Assembly: GCF_030463535.1 (NCBI RefSeq)
Contig: NC_132879.1
Span: 32,348,133 to 32,412,132 of the forward strand
From: Salminus brasiliensis
Taxonomy: Eukaryota; Chordata; Actinopteri; Characiformes; Bryconidae
DNA length: 64,000 bases
Direction: 5' to 3'
The notes under the pieces were generated by a model. The model was not told the DNA's origin. It did no database searches and saw only the letters and a list, made by a program, of their open reading frames with translations. The position numbers and the translations under genes are program-made. Below, in pieces: positions 24,005-33,239 of the stretch. The number at the start of each line of letters is the position of its first letter. Position 1 is the stretch's first letter.

Positions 24005-26465
24005 CACACACAACTATCTTGCTATACTTGTGGGGACCATCCACTGACATAATTATTACTGTAGCTAATTAACACTACACTTACCCCTAACCCCTAACCC
24101 CTAACCTTAACCTCAGTCACCAAAAGTACAGCATTTCACCTTTAGGTTTTGAAAGTAAAGCATTGAAACTTTGGAACCAGAAAAAAAATCATCTGGTCCC
24201 CACAAGTATCGTAGTACATGGTACACGGTACACACACACACACACACACACACATTCAATGTTCCTCTTTCATAAACTTGTCTCCTCCTTTCGAAAGTAC
24301 TCATCATCTCAAAATACACCCACAATCATAATTACCAGCAGGTCAATTACAGTGCAGAACTAAACTCAGTCATGCCCCTAAAACAAGCAGGTACATTTTA
24401 TTTATCGGCAAAGAACTATCCAAACCCCTGACTACTGCGTCCTGCCATCTACAGCATTTATGATAAACATAACTCTGTCAGACAAAAACTTATGGAGAGG
24501 CTATATAGTGGATAACCCTCACTTGGAGGGGGAACAAAAGGGAAAAGGCTGAATTAGGGTTGTGGCTGCGGGCTGACAGTGGCTATGGGAGTTCATGTCA
24601 GTCTCTAACCCAGACTGCAGTCTGGAATGTGCTGGAGTGTCCAATCCAAACGTGGGCCTGACTCGGGTCACTCGGGCCGCTCTCATTAATTTTGGAGATG
24701 CTTGAAGGTTCCTGAGCAAACCGCACAGCTTAGCTAGAAAAGCGAGAATTACAGAGAAAAGCAATCAGACAGCCTCAGTGTGATTGTCTTTGGCGTTTTG
24801 TGATGAATCTGGGGCACATTTCCATAAGACAGGCACGCTTGATTAGACTTGTGCTGAAGTAAAAGTAGGGGAAAGAAAAACAATGTACCTTTATCTCTGT
24901 GTCCGATGCTTTTAAAACCCCAAATCGGAGCATGGTAGGCTTTAATTGCTTAAGGCTTTCGGCTCACAGGAACTTTTTGTGTGTGTGAGCGAGAGAGAGA
25001 GAAAGAGAGCCTCGATATCATGTGGCTGAGCCGTTGCTGCACAGTCGTTGATGTCCAAGCTGGCACTCTTCCAAAAAAAAAAAAAGTGAAAAGTGTCAGG
25101 TTTGACAGTAATGAGTGAGAACGAGTCTGGAGAACTTGGTCAGGCAGTAGGAGCCTATACCCTAAATCGGTGCTTTCTAACCCTGGTCCTGAAGTACTTA
25201 ACAGGACCAAGTGTGTTTGTAAGTCTTCCTAATTCATCCCGCTTTCACTCGGGAGGGGCATGTTGTTGTGTTGGAGCACAAAAAAATGCTTAAATATGCC
25301 AGGCAGCGATACTACTAAAAAGCAGGGGTTCTATATTCAAACCATTTGCATACTTTAATGGTGGTTACAGGGTTCTGTGAACTGGTGGAAAACCTGTAAC
25401 ACAATACTTCATAATGCTGAAGCAACAACAAAAAAAATAGTTTTGTTCAGTAAATTTATTATGAGGAAAAGACTGAAATGTGTCTCCAGAGATGCTTTAT
25501 TGGGTTCTCCGGGACTTTCACAGAGTTTTCCAAATCCACGCCTCTGTTTTCTTGGTGGAATGCTTTGTGTCGTTGGAGAGTTGAAGCGGTAACCTTTGCC
25601 CCAGCCTGAAATTCTGAGGTTTTCACTCAGGATTAATCTATGTCCTGACTAGTCTTCACAGGAAAACTTTCCCATAGCATTTGCATTTACATTTAAGGCA
25701 TTTAGCAGAAGCTCTTATCCAGAGCGACTTACTAAAGTGCTTCACTATTTACTCAAGAATAACCTCAGCTAGTTTGAATAGACTACAAATTCAAAGATAC
25801 CTCTAAGTTTAGACATTACTAAACACAAGTCAGTAAGGAGACCATAATACTCTACTGTTCACCCAAGTATTCTCAGAAGAGGTGGGTCTTCCGTCTGCGT
25901 TTAAAGACAGCGAGTGATTATGCTGTTCGGACACCCAGGGTTAGCTCGTTTCACCACAGACAGAAAACAGCCTGGATGCTGGCATGATGCTGCCACCGTG
26001 TTTGACTGTAGGGATAGTGTTAATGAGGTGATGCTCAATATCCGGACTCCTTTACACAAGTTGTTGGGAACTGCGGCCAAGTAGTTCGATCCTGATTTCA
26101 ATCAGGCCGGAAGGTTTTTGTCTTATGACCCAAGAGTCTCTCAGATGCCTTTAAGTTAATGTGTTTAAGGTGAAACATAAAATGTGGAAAACAGGAAAAG
26201 GTCCGGAAACTTTTTCAGTACTACAAATACTGCAGTGACCAGCCAGCTTACAGTTGAAGAAGCCACCAAACTGAGCTAGGCTTAGACCTTCCAAGATCAG
26301 AACTCGCCACACTCACCTGGTTCAGACGGTTCAAATAAAGAGCGTGAAATTAGCTGATATTGCCACTTTAGTGATGAAATGCCTGTGTTCTCGTCTCTCT
26401 TTCCTCTCTCTCAGACCTTCGGAGCAGATGATGTGGTGTGCACGCGGATCTACGTGCGAGAATGA
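5137..26465 (+). CDS. crabp1: Cellular retinoic acid-binding protein 1, complete gene (4 exons)
   Basis: The product is a cytosolic carrier that binds all-trans retinoic acid and passes it to metabolic enzymes. Coding exons are 5137-5209, 8594-8772, 21657-21770 and 26415-26465, all with GT-AG introns, joining into 417 nt (138 aa plus stop; human 137). The 73/179/114/51 layout is the canonical one for the intracellular lipid-binding family. Seen in the protein: the family signature near residues 7-24 ([15 protein letters not shown]), [22 protein letters not shown] in the barrel, and the retinoate carboxylate-binding residues known from the family (Arg in YWSREL, and Arg and Tyr in the C-terminal CTRIYVRE). 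The start is the first ATG in a purine-rich leader, with A at -3; it gives MHPNFAG, one His more than the usual MPNFAG. Teleosts can have crabp1a and crabp1b; I cannot tell which this is. Confidence 0.97.
5216..5268. repeat. (CT)n microsatellite just inside crabp1 intron 1
   Basis: About 26 CT units with one interruption (gctc), starting seven bases after the exon 1 donor. Confidence 0.95.
5269..8593 (+). other. crabp1: crabp1 intron 1 (remainder)
   Basis: Apart from the repeat at 6828-7015 it is unique-looking. No further exon: exon 1 joins exon 2 in frame directly. Nothing specific recognised. Confidence 0.6.
6828..7015. repeat. Dispersed repeat with self-complementary ends in crabp1 intron 1
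   Basis: Has gatgatctggattaagagcg, gtgcaggacaagggggcccc and gttgagaagccctg, words of a common otophysan repeat. Shorter relatives are at about 7863-7915, 25159-25215 and 32865-32905 (ggaccagggttgagaaacac). Confidence 0.6.
8594..8772 (+). CDS. crabp1: crabp1 coding exon 2
   Basis: Exactly 179 nt, bounded by cag|gcgtgaac and aag|gtacgg. It completes the split Gly and encodes [10 protein letters not shown] through DGRKCK, the helix-turn-helix lid and beta strands B-E of the lipid-binding barrel. Confidence 0.97.
8858..10576. repeat. 68-bp minisatellite (about 25 copies) in crabp1 intron 2
   Basis: A GATC marker recurs every 68 bp exactly, from 8903 to 10535. Each unit contains CTCAGT-aac-ACTGAG, a perfect 6-bp inverted repeat, and a second pair ACTGAT/ATCAGT 14 nt apart. 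Units differ in the five bases after GATC-adjacent GAT (cggcac, cagtgc, cagcac types). From 8971 the types repeat in a six-unit order, giving a 408-bp higher-order period with starts at 8971, 9379, 9787 and 10195; the last block is partly decayed. Confidence 0.97.
10619..10794. mobile_element. Second, internally deleted copy of the 4136-4543 element family
   Basis: Left end is the same 29 bases as the 4136 copy (cactatatgtccaaatg…ggacacc); right end aatacttttgtccatatagtg. Only 176 bp. It sits directly at the 3' edge of the 68-bp minisatellite. Confidence 0.8.
11391..11690. repeat. Dispersed 320-bp repeat, copy 1 (crabp1 intron 2)
   Basis: Contains ggcatttagcagacgctctt, tatccagagcgacttacaaa and gaggtgggtcttcagtctgc … gacacccaggggcagctcgt. 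The copy at 25685-25972 matches over the full length. Found widely in teleost genomes; class not assigned. Confidence 0.8.
12831..14058 (-). mobile_element. Tc1/mariner-family transposon, inactive, with inverted termini
   Basis: The ends are inverted copies: left tgtgcacaattattgggcaa, right (reversed) gtgcacaattattaggcaa. Inside, the - strand carries transposase pieces: [14 protein letters not shown] (near 13830), [20 protein letters not shown] (13743-13680) and [11 protein letters not shown]…[12 protein letters not shown] (13225-13094), the last being the IS630/Tc1/mariner catalytic region. The pieces lie in different frames, so it is inactive. Confidence 0.85.
17858..17894. repeat. (GA)n microsatellite, crabp1 intron 2
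   Basis: Perfect GA run. Similar (GA)n tract at 149-172. Confidence 0.9.
18562..18596. repeat. (AAT)n microsatellite
   Basis: About 11 AAT units. Another AAT tract is at about 58826-58856. Confidence 0.9.
19314..19975. mobile_element. Degenerate third copy of the same family, with insertions
   Basis: Begins cccaaagtatccagacacc and later contains caacattggtgcctgacctt and gtggctgaatgcaaccaaat, interior sequence characteristic of the family. A block of ggttc/gaacc-rich repeat (about 19560-19650) appears inserted, and the right terminus is lost at the next element. Confidence 0.6.
19981..20181. mobile_element. Small inverted-repeat element (cactgttaaaaggtcctt)
   Basis: Termini are inverted: left CACTGTTAAAAGGTCCTT, right reversed CACTGTCTAGCCAAAAAGGACC. 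The element is flanked by CTA on both sides, a possible 3-bp target duplication. The interior is rich in ggttc/gaacc words. A diverged relative lies at about 49240-49420 in a sin3a intron. Confidence 0.65.
20551..20643. repeat. Long polypurine tract, crabp1 intron 2
   Basis: Over 90 bases almost entirely A and G on the + strand (gagggagggaggga type, then aagaagatgaaaaaaaag), with only a few pyrimidines. Confidence 0.85.
21657..21770 (+). CDS. crabp1: crabp1 coding exon 3
   Basis: 114 nt after the acceptor ttgcag and before ctg|gtgaga, phase 0 on both sides. Encodes [15 protein letters not shown] through GDELIL, including the YWSREL arginine that contacts the retinoate carboxylate in this family. 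Confidence 0.97.
22159..22830. repeat. AT-rich repeat-like block with TTCTTAAG words (crabp1 intron 2 side)
   Basis: Opens gaggccagattcacaaaagc and is full of cttaag/ttcttaag palindromes and runs of A and T. The opening is shared by a common teleost repeat, and a short relative is at about 12262-12310. This block lies in intron 3; its termini are not clear. Confidence 0.4.
24024..24209. mobile_element. MITE with telomere-like (CCCCTAA)n core between CA repeats
   Basis: Perfect 16-bp inverted ends (atacttgtggggacca / tggtccccacaagtat). The interior holds three adjacent cccctaa units at about 24083-24105 followed by cttaacc. (CA)n tracts lie just outside both ends (23967-24012 and 24226-24254). 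I know similar elements to be dispersed in teleosts. Confidence 0.8.
25377..25606 (+). repeat. Direct repeat copy A, crabp1 intron 3
   Basis: Shares acaatacttcataatg, ttcagtaaatttatta, gtctccagagatgct, gggactttcacagaattct-like and ttttcttggtgg words in the same order with 26868-27122, i.e. about 230 bp of homology on the same strand, 1.5 kb apart, flanking the last crabp1 exon. Confidence 0.8.
25685..25972. repeat. Dispersed 320-bp repeat, copy 2 (crabp1 intron 3)
   Basis: Same orientation and order of words as copy 1 (ggcatttagcagaagctctt … gaggtgggtcttccgtctgc), diverged by scattered substitutions and losing its last 30 bp at a Tc1 junction. Confidence 0.8.
25975..26235 (-). mobile_element. 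Truncated, internally deleted Tc1 relic in crabp1 intron 3
   Basis: Contains gatgctgccaccgtgtttga and aaacataaaatgtggaaaac, the well-known reverse-strand transposase and 3'-end segments of fish Tc1 elements. Much of the element is deleted between them. It abuts a copy of the 320-bp dispersed repeat at 25685-25972 directly. Confidence 0.75.
26415..26465 (+). CDS. crabp1: crabp1 coding exon 4 with stop
   Basis: 51 nt after a strong pyrimidine-rich acceptor. Encodes [16 protein letters not shown] and TGA. The Arg and Tyr of TRIY are ligand-binding residues in CRABPs. The exon sits between two copies of a roughly 230-bp direct repeat (25377-25606 and 26868-27122). Confidence 0.97.
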   Translation, partial: TFGADDVVCTRIYVRE

Positions 26466-26775
26466 TGCCGCCCAGAACGCCCAGACATGGTGGCACGAAT
26501 CACCCGGTACTCTTCAAAAGCCCCCTTATCTCTTCAAAACCCCAGACTCGGTTCACCGTGCATCTTCTTTGGTGTGATGTGGGACTGGGGCCACAACTCA
26601 ACTTCAGCATCTTTTATCTGGTCATTCATGCATGCCCAGTTCTGCCATAGACATGGTCGTGTGCTAAATCTCGATGTAGTCTTTTCTCCTCCACCCATTG
26701 TTTTACTTTCTTAGGCGTGTATTTTATTGGTATTGCATATTAAAAAAAAACAGGAATAAAAAAATAAAACATGGA
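26466..26775 (+). other. crabp1: crabp1 3' UTR with poly(A) signals
   Basis: Follows the TGA directly. AATAAA hexamers occur at 26755-26760 and 26763-26768 in an A-rich context, giving a 3' UTR of about 300 nt. The end point is inferred from these signals only. Confidence 0.6.
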
Positions 26776-26867
26776 ACAAAAGGCCTGAATTGTGTGCTTT
26801 TTTTGGCTGCTGTGCTTTTGCAATGTTAGAAAAACCTGTAGATGGTTCTACAGAACTTCTTCTTCTT

Positions 26868-27122
26868 AAATGGTTCACGCAATACTTCATAATGACAGAG
26901 CAAAAGCAGCTTTATTATAATAATGTTTTTGGAATGTTCAGTAAATTTATTACAAAAAAAAAGACTGAAATTTGTCTCCAGAGATGCTGTATGGGGTTCG
27001 GGACCAGACTCTGGCTGGGCCCCTTTGGGACTTTCACAGAATTCTCCCAACTCCATGCCTGTTTTCTTGGTGGTATGCTCCAGGTCGTTGTCGAGCTGAA
27101 GCGTAAACCTTTTCCCCAGCCT
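26868..27122 (+). repeat. Direct repeat copy B, downstream of crabp1
   Basis: Partner of 25377-25606. Copy B has about 25 extra bases (ccagactctggctgggcccc) and ends with the same cccagcc. Confidence 0.8.
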
Positions 27123-29224
27123 TTGCTTTTGGAATGTTAGTAATTCTAGTTAATTGTAATGCTACTGAAGTCTATAAGGCTCTAGGTTCTAATAGTCTCA
27201 GTGAGGTTCTCCTCAGGCCTTAGTGACCGGGGCCTCACACCACTTTGTCATATTCTCATTCATTCATCTTCTTATCAACCTACTACCTGGCCAGGATCAT
27301 GGTAGGACCAGAGCAGAGCCGAAATCATTGGGTGCAAGGCAAGAACGCCCTTGGACAGGGCTTTAGGCTGCTGCAGGGTACCACACACTAGCATTCACTT
27401 AGGGGCAATTAATCATAGCCTGTTCATTCCCAAGTATAATGTTTGTTTTGGAAAGGTTGGAGGAACCCCATGTGGACAAGAGGAGAACACACCAAACTTA
27501 GAACCTGTGCAGGATGCACACTACCGACCTTATGTTTTCATGTTTCATTAAAATATCCCAAATGAAAAGCTTTCCACACATCCTGCACTGTTGTCCACTG
27601 TTGAACACTGCAGAGGTCTGATTTTCACTTTCTCCACACGCCCCATCCCAGTCCGTCAGGGACTGAATGTTAAGTTAAGTAGATTTTATCTACAAGGAAT
27701 CCCAAATATGATCAAAACACAAGCTCTCAACTCGGAACGCAGCAAGGTGTGAGATTTTAGGATAGACTGACTTGTTTCCTACAAAAATTCTCAGGAATAG
27801 AATCATGTGTGAGGACACATGGGACAGGCTGAAATGTCAGGCTCATATTTAGCTCCAGTCTCAGCTGACCTTAAATGTGTCAACAGCGTTCTGTGGAAAA
27901 GTCTCTCTGGCTCGGATGGTGTTTTTCAGGCTTTTCCAGGCTCTCCCGTGCACCACCGCAGCAATTAGTCACAGTCTCCGCTATGTCCCAGACAATCCGG
28001 CCGCAGATCCTCTGAGCAATGGGATTAGAGCGGAGTGGGAGAGGAAGATAAGCGGCAGGCTGGGAGCGGTACAGTGTCGTCCTTTACTCCTCCTGGCCCA
28101 TGCAGGGGCTAAAACCGGCACAGATGCGATTAGATTCAGGGCTGCCGTCACGGTTAGCGGAAACTATTATCAGCATCGCCCCTCTCTGTGGACTGAGGAC
28201 TTACTGGGCGCTTTAGAAGCGCTTGCGTGCGGGTGAATCCCCTGTGAGAGCATGGTCATGGAAGGGACAGTGCACACAGGAACGGAACAGAAGGAGCTGT
28301 AGGAAGAGTCATTGAGTTTAAGAGAAAGAAGAAGAACAGCCTGGCGCTGAGCAAGCTGACAAAAGAAGTGTCCAGGGGTCGTGGTGCAGCTCAGGCCAAC
28401 CAGGTTGACCACGCTGACTGACATACAATAATAATACTTACAGCTGATGAATATTTATCACTTAGCACTGCAAAATAAAGTCTCACTAAGAACTACAAGA
28501 GCAAAGTATAATAAAGCCCACATCTCTGAAAGAGGAACGGTATCTGTATAATTAAATAATTAACGTGTAAAAAAAGTCATCCAGGCTGGTTTGATGTAAA
28601 ATGTCCACTACTACAGGAACGTGTCTGAAAGTGGGCGTGGCCAGACCTGAAGTTTATAGTAAACCAGAGAAGTTATAAATGAGGAGAGCGGCCAGTGGGA
28701 GCTCTGGTGAGGCTCAACGTGGCGTCTGTTTACAGATAGGGTCCCACCTTTCAACAAAAAGGGCCAATCAGCCTGCTGGTTAGACAGTGAGCGGAGGAAC
28801 CCCACCCACCCTTCATGAGGTTTTTGTCAAAAATATGGTTTTAAAAAAAGGCAATTTGACCTTCAATTTTTATTATTTTGGCCTCCCCTCCAAGTGTAGA
28901 TAGAAGTCTGATCTCATATAACTGGAAATAACTGTCTGGTGGCATTGCAAAGATGCCCACCGAGTGAACAGACTTGCCTGTAAGGACTTACATTTTAAGG
29001 ATAATTTTCACCCATATGGTTTAAGGTCGACGAGGAACGTTCAAAGACGTGTACAATAAATGTTTAGGTTTATGTATATTTTAAATGCATTAATAATTTA
29101 TTTATCTCAGCAAATGCTCTGTGTGGGATATACGGAGCAGCAGCTCAGCTGGGAAATGATGGGGAAAGTAAATACCAGTGGTTAGTACCTACCAAAAGCA
29201 GTCCAAGGAAAGACAAGTGAACCT
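27123..29224. other. Intergenic DNA between crabp1 and the Tc1 relic
   Basis: No gene. A GC-balanced, complex stretch at about 27880-28230 with several ATTA words looks like possible non-coding conserved DNA, but conservation cannot be tested here. Confidence 0.35.
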
Positions 29225-29947
29225 ACAAAAGGTTGAAAGAAGCAAAGGCTAGACTATCTGGACAAGACTTAAAGAACCTGCTGCCAATGTCACCTTCAGA
29301 TGTCTTGTGAAGTGCAGGCCCCAACGGCTCAGAGCTGATCCTTTCCTTCTCCAGAGTCTTCTTTTCCCATCATTCTTGCACAACCAATCTGGGTCTTGTC
29401 TGTCCAAAGAATCTAGTTCCAGAATGAATCAGGCTTTGATTGATGTGTTTTTCTAGAACAACCTAATCTGGCCTTTCTGTTCCTGAACATAACCTGTGCT
29501 TTGCATCTTGAGGTAAATCCTCTGTATTTAATGAAGCAGTCTGTTGATTGTAGACTGTTGAACAAGGATACGCCTACTACAATTGACGTTATTGACGTCA
29601 CTAGATGTTGTGCAAGAGTTTTTCTTCCCCAAGAATAGTTTTTTTTGGTGTTTCTGAGCTCAGCAGTGCACTCTTTCTGTTTAGGAATATACCACATCTG
29701 CCACTCCTGTCTGTAAAGGGTTGTTTTGCTTATTTTAGACTAATGACAGCCTCCTTTACTTGCATCAGCAACTTTTTGGACCACATATTGAGAGTTTCTG
29801 TGAACACCTACTAAACTCTACACTTGGAATCTACTCCAGATGATAAGGGAAAATACATCATATAAATAGTCATTTGTCCGATTAGTTTTGAAGATTACTA
29901 AAAAAATGGTTACTGTCCAAATACTTATGGCCTGAACTGCATGATTG
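29225..29947 (-). mobile_element. Tc1-like relic downstream of crabp1
   Basis: The - strand reads GFTSRCKAQVMFRNRKARLG … SFWN-stop-ILWTDKTQIG near 29510-29370, matching the region around the first catalytic Asp of Tc1 transposases (ILWTDKT). The right end carries tgtccaaatacttatggcct, a typical terminal repeat; the partner terminus was not found, so the element is truncated. Confidence 0.75.
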
Positions 29948-31939
29948 CTGCATTTTATGTTTGAAATAAAGTCATTGAGAGTATCATGAAGTGAAATACT
30001 TGATCATGCAGAAGTTCTGAGGTTTTCTTCTGAGGGCAACAGAATTAATTAACAGAATAAATGTCGAAAGGAAACTAATTGATGCTGCAAATAAGCTCTG
30101 ATGCAAATCAGCTTTCGGAAACCGAGCAACATGAAATGATAAAACTCTTCATAAAGAAGGCGCTGATAATGAGTCTGGGCATTCACGGGAGTTTGGCATA
30201 TGACAAGGACTGCGGCTGGAATTAGATCAAAGCTGCAGAATGAGGCAACCCGGGGAAGTGGCAGTGCTCTCATCCCTCTCACTTATGAAACATCATGCAC
30301 AGTGGGAGCCTGCCGGAAAACCAGAGGAGCCCCAACATCCCTGAGTCACAGCCAAGAAACCGCACAAACATTCTCCTACCCGAAACCCCTCGGCTCCTCA
30401 CCCTGTCGCCTCTCACCACCTCCATCTCTTTCCATTAGCCTCGTTCGGAGAAGTGAGTGTGAGTGACAGCTCTGCTGCAACTGTGGATTAGTGTGTGTGT
30501 GTGTGTGTGAGACCCTGAACTGAGCTTTACCACAAAGAAACAAAGAGCCACAAACCAAACTACCACACATTCTCAAATCTGTGTGACAGAAGGAAAAATA
30601 TACTGTCTCTTCTGCCAGAGACGACAAGGGTGTGACATCCGGACATTCCTTTCTAATAAATCTTAAAAGTCTTGCTTGACATTTTCTCTTTGTGGTCTAA
30701 TGAACTCGCTGGTCCAAAGTTTCATGGCGAGTCTATAGCTTTGTTACACAGCGATGGAGATTTTGTGCAGGATTCATCCTAACACAGATACGGAGACTGG
30801 TTACTTTATAATCCACTCCAAAAGTAGGTCATTTGAAGACCCTTTTATGACACTGATACAATGATATCATAGCATAATAATGCAATTACACCCATTTAAA
30901 GAGCTGTGAAAAGAATGTTTAATTTCTTTTAATGAATAAAAAATATTCAGACTTTGGAATAGGAATTGACATAACGGCTCCTTCATGTTAAAGAGCTCTC
31001 CTTGCGCATTTGGCTTAAAGCCACAATCTTTCCTGTTTGGACTCCCTTTTCCAAACGTTCTGGCTGGAATTGGACAGTCTCTGGGGGGAAAATAGCTATT
31101 AGCTGACTATTAGACTTACAACATGTTTCTTATGGTAAGGCAGAGCAAAATGCATGACTGGCGGGAACCTTCTATGATACTTGTGGTTTCTGTGACAGGC
31201 GAGATGAGGAGAATGCACTTTCAGTTTGTCTTGCGTTGGAATAGAAGATACAAACGTCTGAGTATGGCTTGAATAAACATGTGAAAGGCTAAAGCAGCAG
31301 TAAAACTGTACTCCACACTATTATTATTAACCTTGGGTGGTAAATACATGGCCAACATGCATGCCAAACTGTGGGGAGATTAATTTACACAATTTTATAT
31401 TTCCATTTTTGCAATTTCTTGCTCCTGAGCTCCCCCTACCTGTTGGAAGTGTACTTTGTGCTTTGAGCCACCCCTGAAGGACATGCATTTCTGGACAAGC
31501 TGAGAGGTACTGAAAGTGAAAGAAGCATGTGGACTGAGACCGTAGAGTAATACAGAGCTAACTCTGGTTACGCAGCATTATGCAGTTCTCACAAGCGTCC
31601 TCCTACCCTCTTCTCCAAAGATATCTAGGGCAGTTCGGAGCAGGCTGAGCCCAGGGACTATTTAAGGTCAGTGGAGCATCAACATGATTTTTGAAGCTGT
31701 TATATTCAGGTAAAAAAGAAAAATGCTACATAATGTTGCTTTAAGTGAAGGAGTATGTTTCCTAGGGTGAGTTGCATCTGTTGTCCCCTGAACTCAACCA
31801 TATCCCGCATCTTTGAGATAAGGTTGGAAAGGGCTATTCACATCAAGGCCGCGGCAGACTGATTTCCGCATGGTACGACATTCTTCACACACAGCATCGT
31901 GCAAAATCCATGCCTAAGCAAACTTAACTTAAGGCAAAA

Positions 31940-32050
31940 GGAGGGCAAATCAGTCTTCATGCTGCATGGCTGCCAGGGAGCTATAAGGCAGGTCTTTTCA
32001 ACATGTCGCTTTGCAGGCCTGAACACTGTGGCGTGGCAGACGTTCCCATT
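31940..32050 (+). repeat. Local duplication, copy A (intergenic)
   Basis: Shares ggagggcaa, tcatgctgcatggctgccag, aacatgtcgctttgcaggcct-like and ttcccat words with 33124-33239 in the same order and orientation, 1.2 kb apart. No coding potential recognised. Confidence 0.75.
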
Positions 32051-33123
32051 AGCCCACACCACCGTTGCCATGCTTTCTGACCCGATACCCAACTAAAAGA
32101 ATGAGTTTCCCCCTGGGTGCGTCCCAATACACACACCCCTCTCCCTCCCCAAAACTCCTTCGCTCCCACACACACTCCCACTGATGAGGCCAGGCCCTGC
32201 CGTTCTCCTGCTCTGCTGAATAAAGTCATTGTTGTGGCACGGTGGTGCATAGGGAGAAGGGAGAAGGGGGAAGCACTGGAACACTGGGCCCTCTGTCAGC
32301 AGCTCTGGATTCGCCATGCTAGGTCTTATATGCATCGAGGGCCTTTTGAGGGCACCCTGAAGCTCCAAACAAGGCCATTGCATACATGAGCTATGATCAC
32401 TTAGGCTAAACTGGCCCATGATGTACAGGAATGACATCAGAGCTCGGGAGAGAAAGGCCAAATGCCGAATTCAATGGACTGAGCAATCAACTGGGGCACC
32501 TGGGATGAGCTGCTTTCCTTTTCATCCTCATGCTGGGAATGAACTGGCGTTCCAGAGGGACATGCCTTCAGTCCTACTGGAAATGTGAGTGACAGCTAGA
32601 TGCTTGAAAAGCAGAGAAACAGCTAGCATCAGCTGAAAATGCTGCACCACTGTTTCCTGGCGCTAGACTATGGCGGTTTGAAAAGACCAGACGACTGAAC
32701 GGAAGTGGGCTGGCAAACTCGGGCACAGAGAGAGAGGCTGCCATCTTCTTGCCCCCCTTTATATGCACAGTAAGTAATAAGAGGCTTGGAGAGGAGGAAC
32801 AAACTCTGATAACTCCCTGCAAACTCTGAAAGGAGCTGTTAATGAGCAGAGTGGTCGAATCAGGTATGCTGTGCCTTCAGGACCAGGGTTGAGAAACACT
32901 GCTACATACGGTAACTGTAAAGACATGCTTGCTACGTCTGTTGTGTGTGTATTAAAGTGGATGGCGGAGTTGAATGGCACTGCCATGCTTGGTGTACTGC
33001 AGTGGGAAGGAGCGTTTCTCCACAGACCTCAGAACAACTCCTGACTCTGTTTGACCACAATGGGGAAACGCATTGCCCCTCATGAACCCTCCATAAAGCC
33101 ACAAGCATGAAAGCTGTAAACAC

Positions 33124-33239
33124 GGAGGGCAATTCGGTCATCATGCTGCATGGCTGCCAGGAAGCAATAATATATAAGGCAGTCCTTTCAGCATGTCGTT
33201 TCGCAGGCCTAAATGCTGCGGTGTGGCAGGAATTCCCAT
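33124..33239 (+). repeat. Local duplication, copy B (intergenic)
   Basis: Partner of 31940-32050. It is flanked by a second duplicated pair, 32927-33004 and 33238-33312 (gtgtgtattaaagtggatgg versus gtgtgtattagtgtggatgg), so several events are nested here. Confidence 0.75.

Noticed and set aside
24083-24112. Chromosome end or interstitial telomere from a fusion
   Set aside because: Only about three CCCCTAA units (not the vertebrate TTAGGG array), and they lie inside a MITE with perfect inverted ends.
27877-28236. 119-aa open frame as a gene
   Set aside because: No recognisable domain, no splice context and no promoter; a chance frame in GC-balanced DNA. Kept only as a possible non-coding element.
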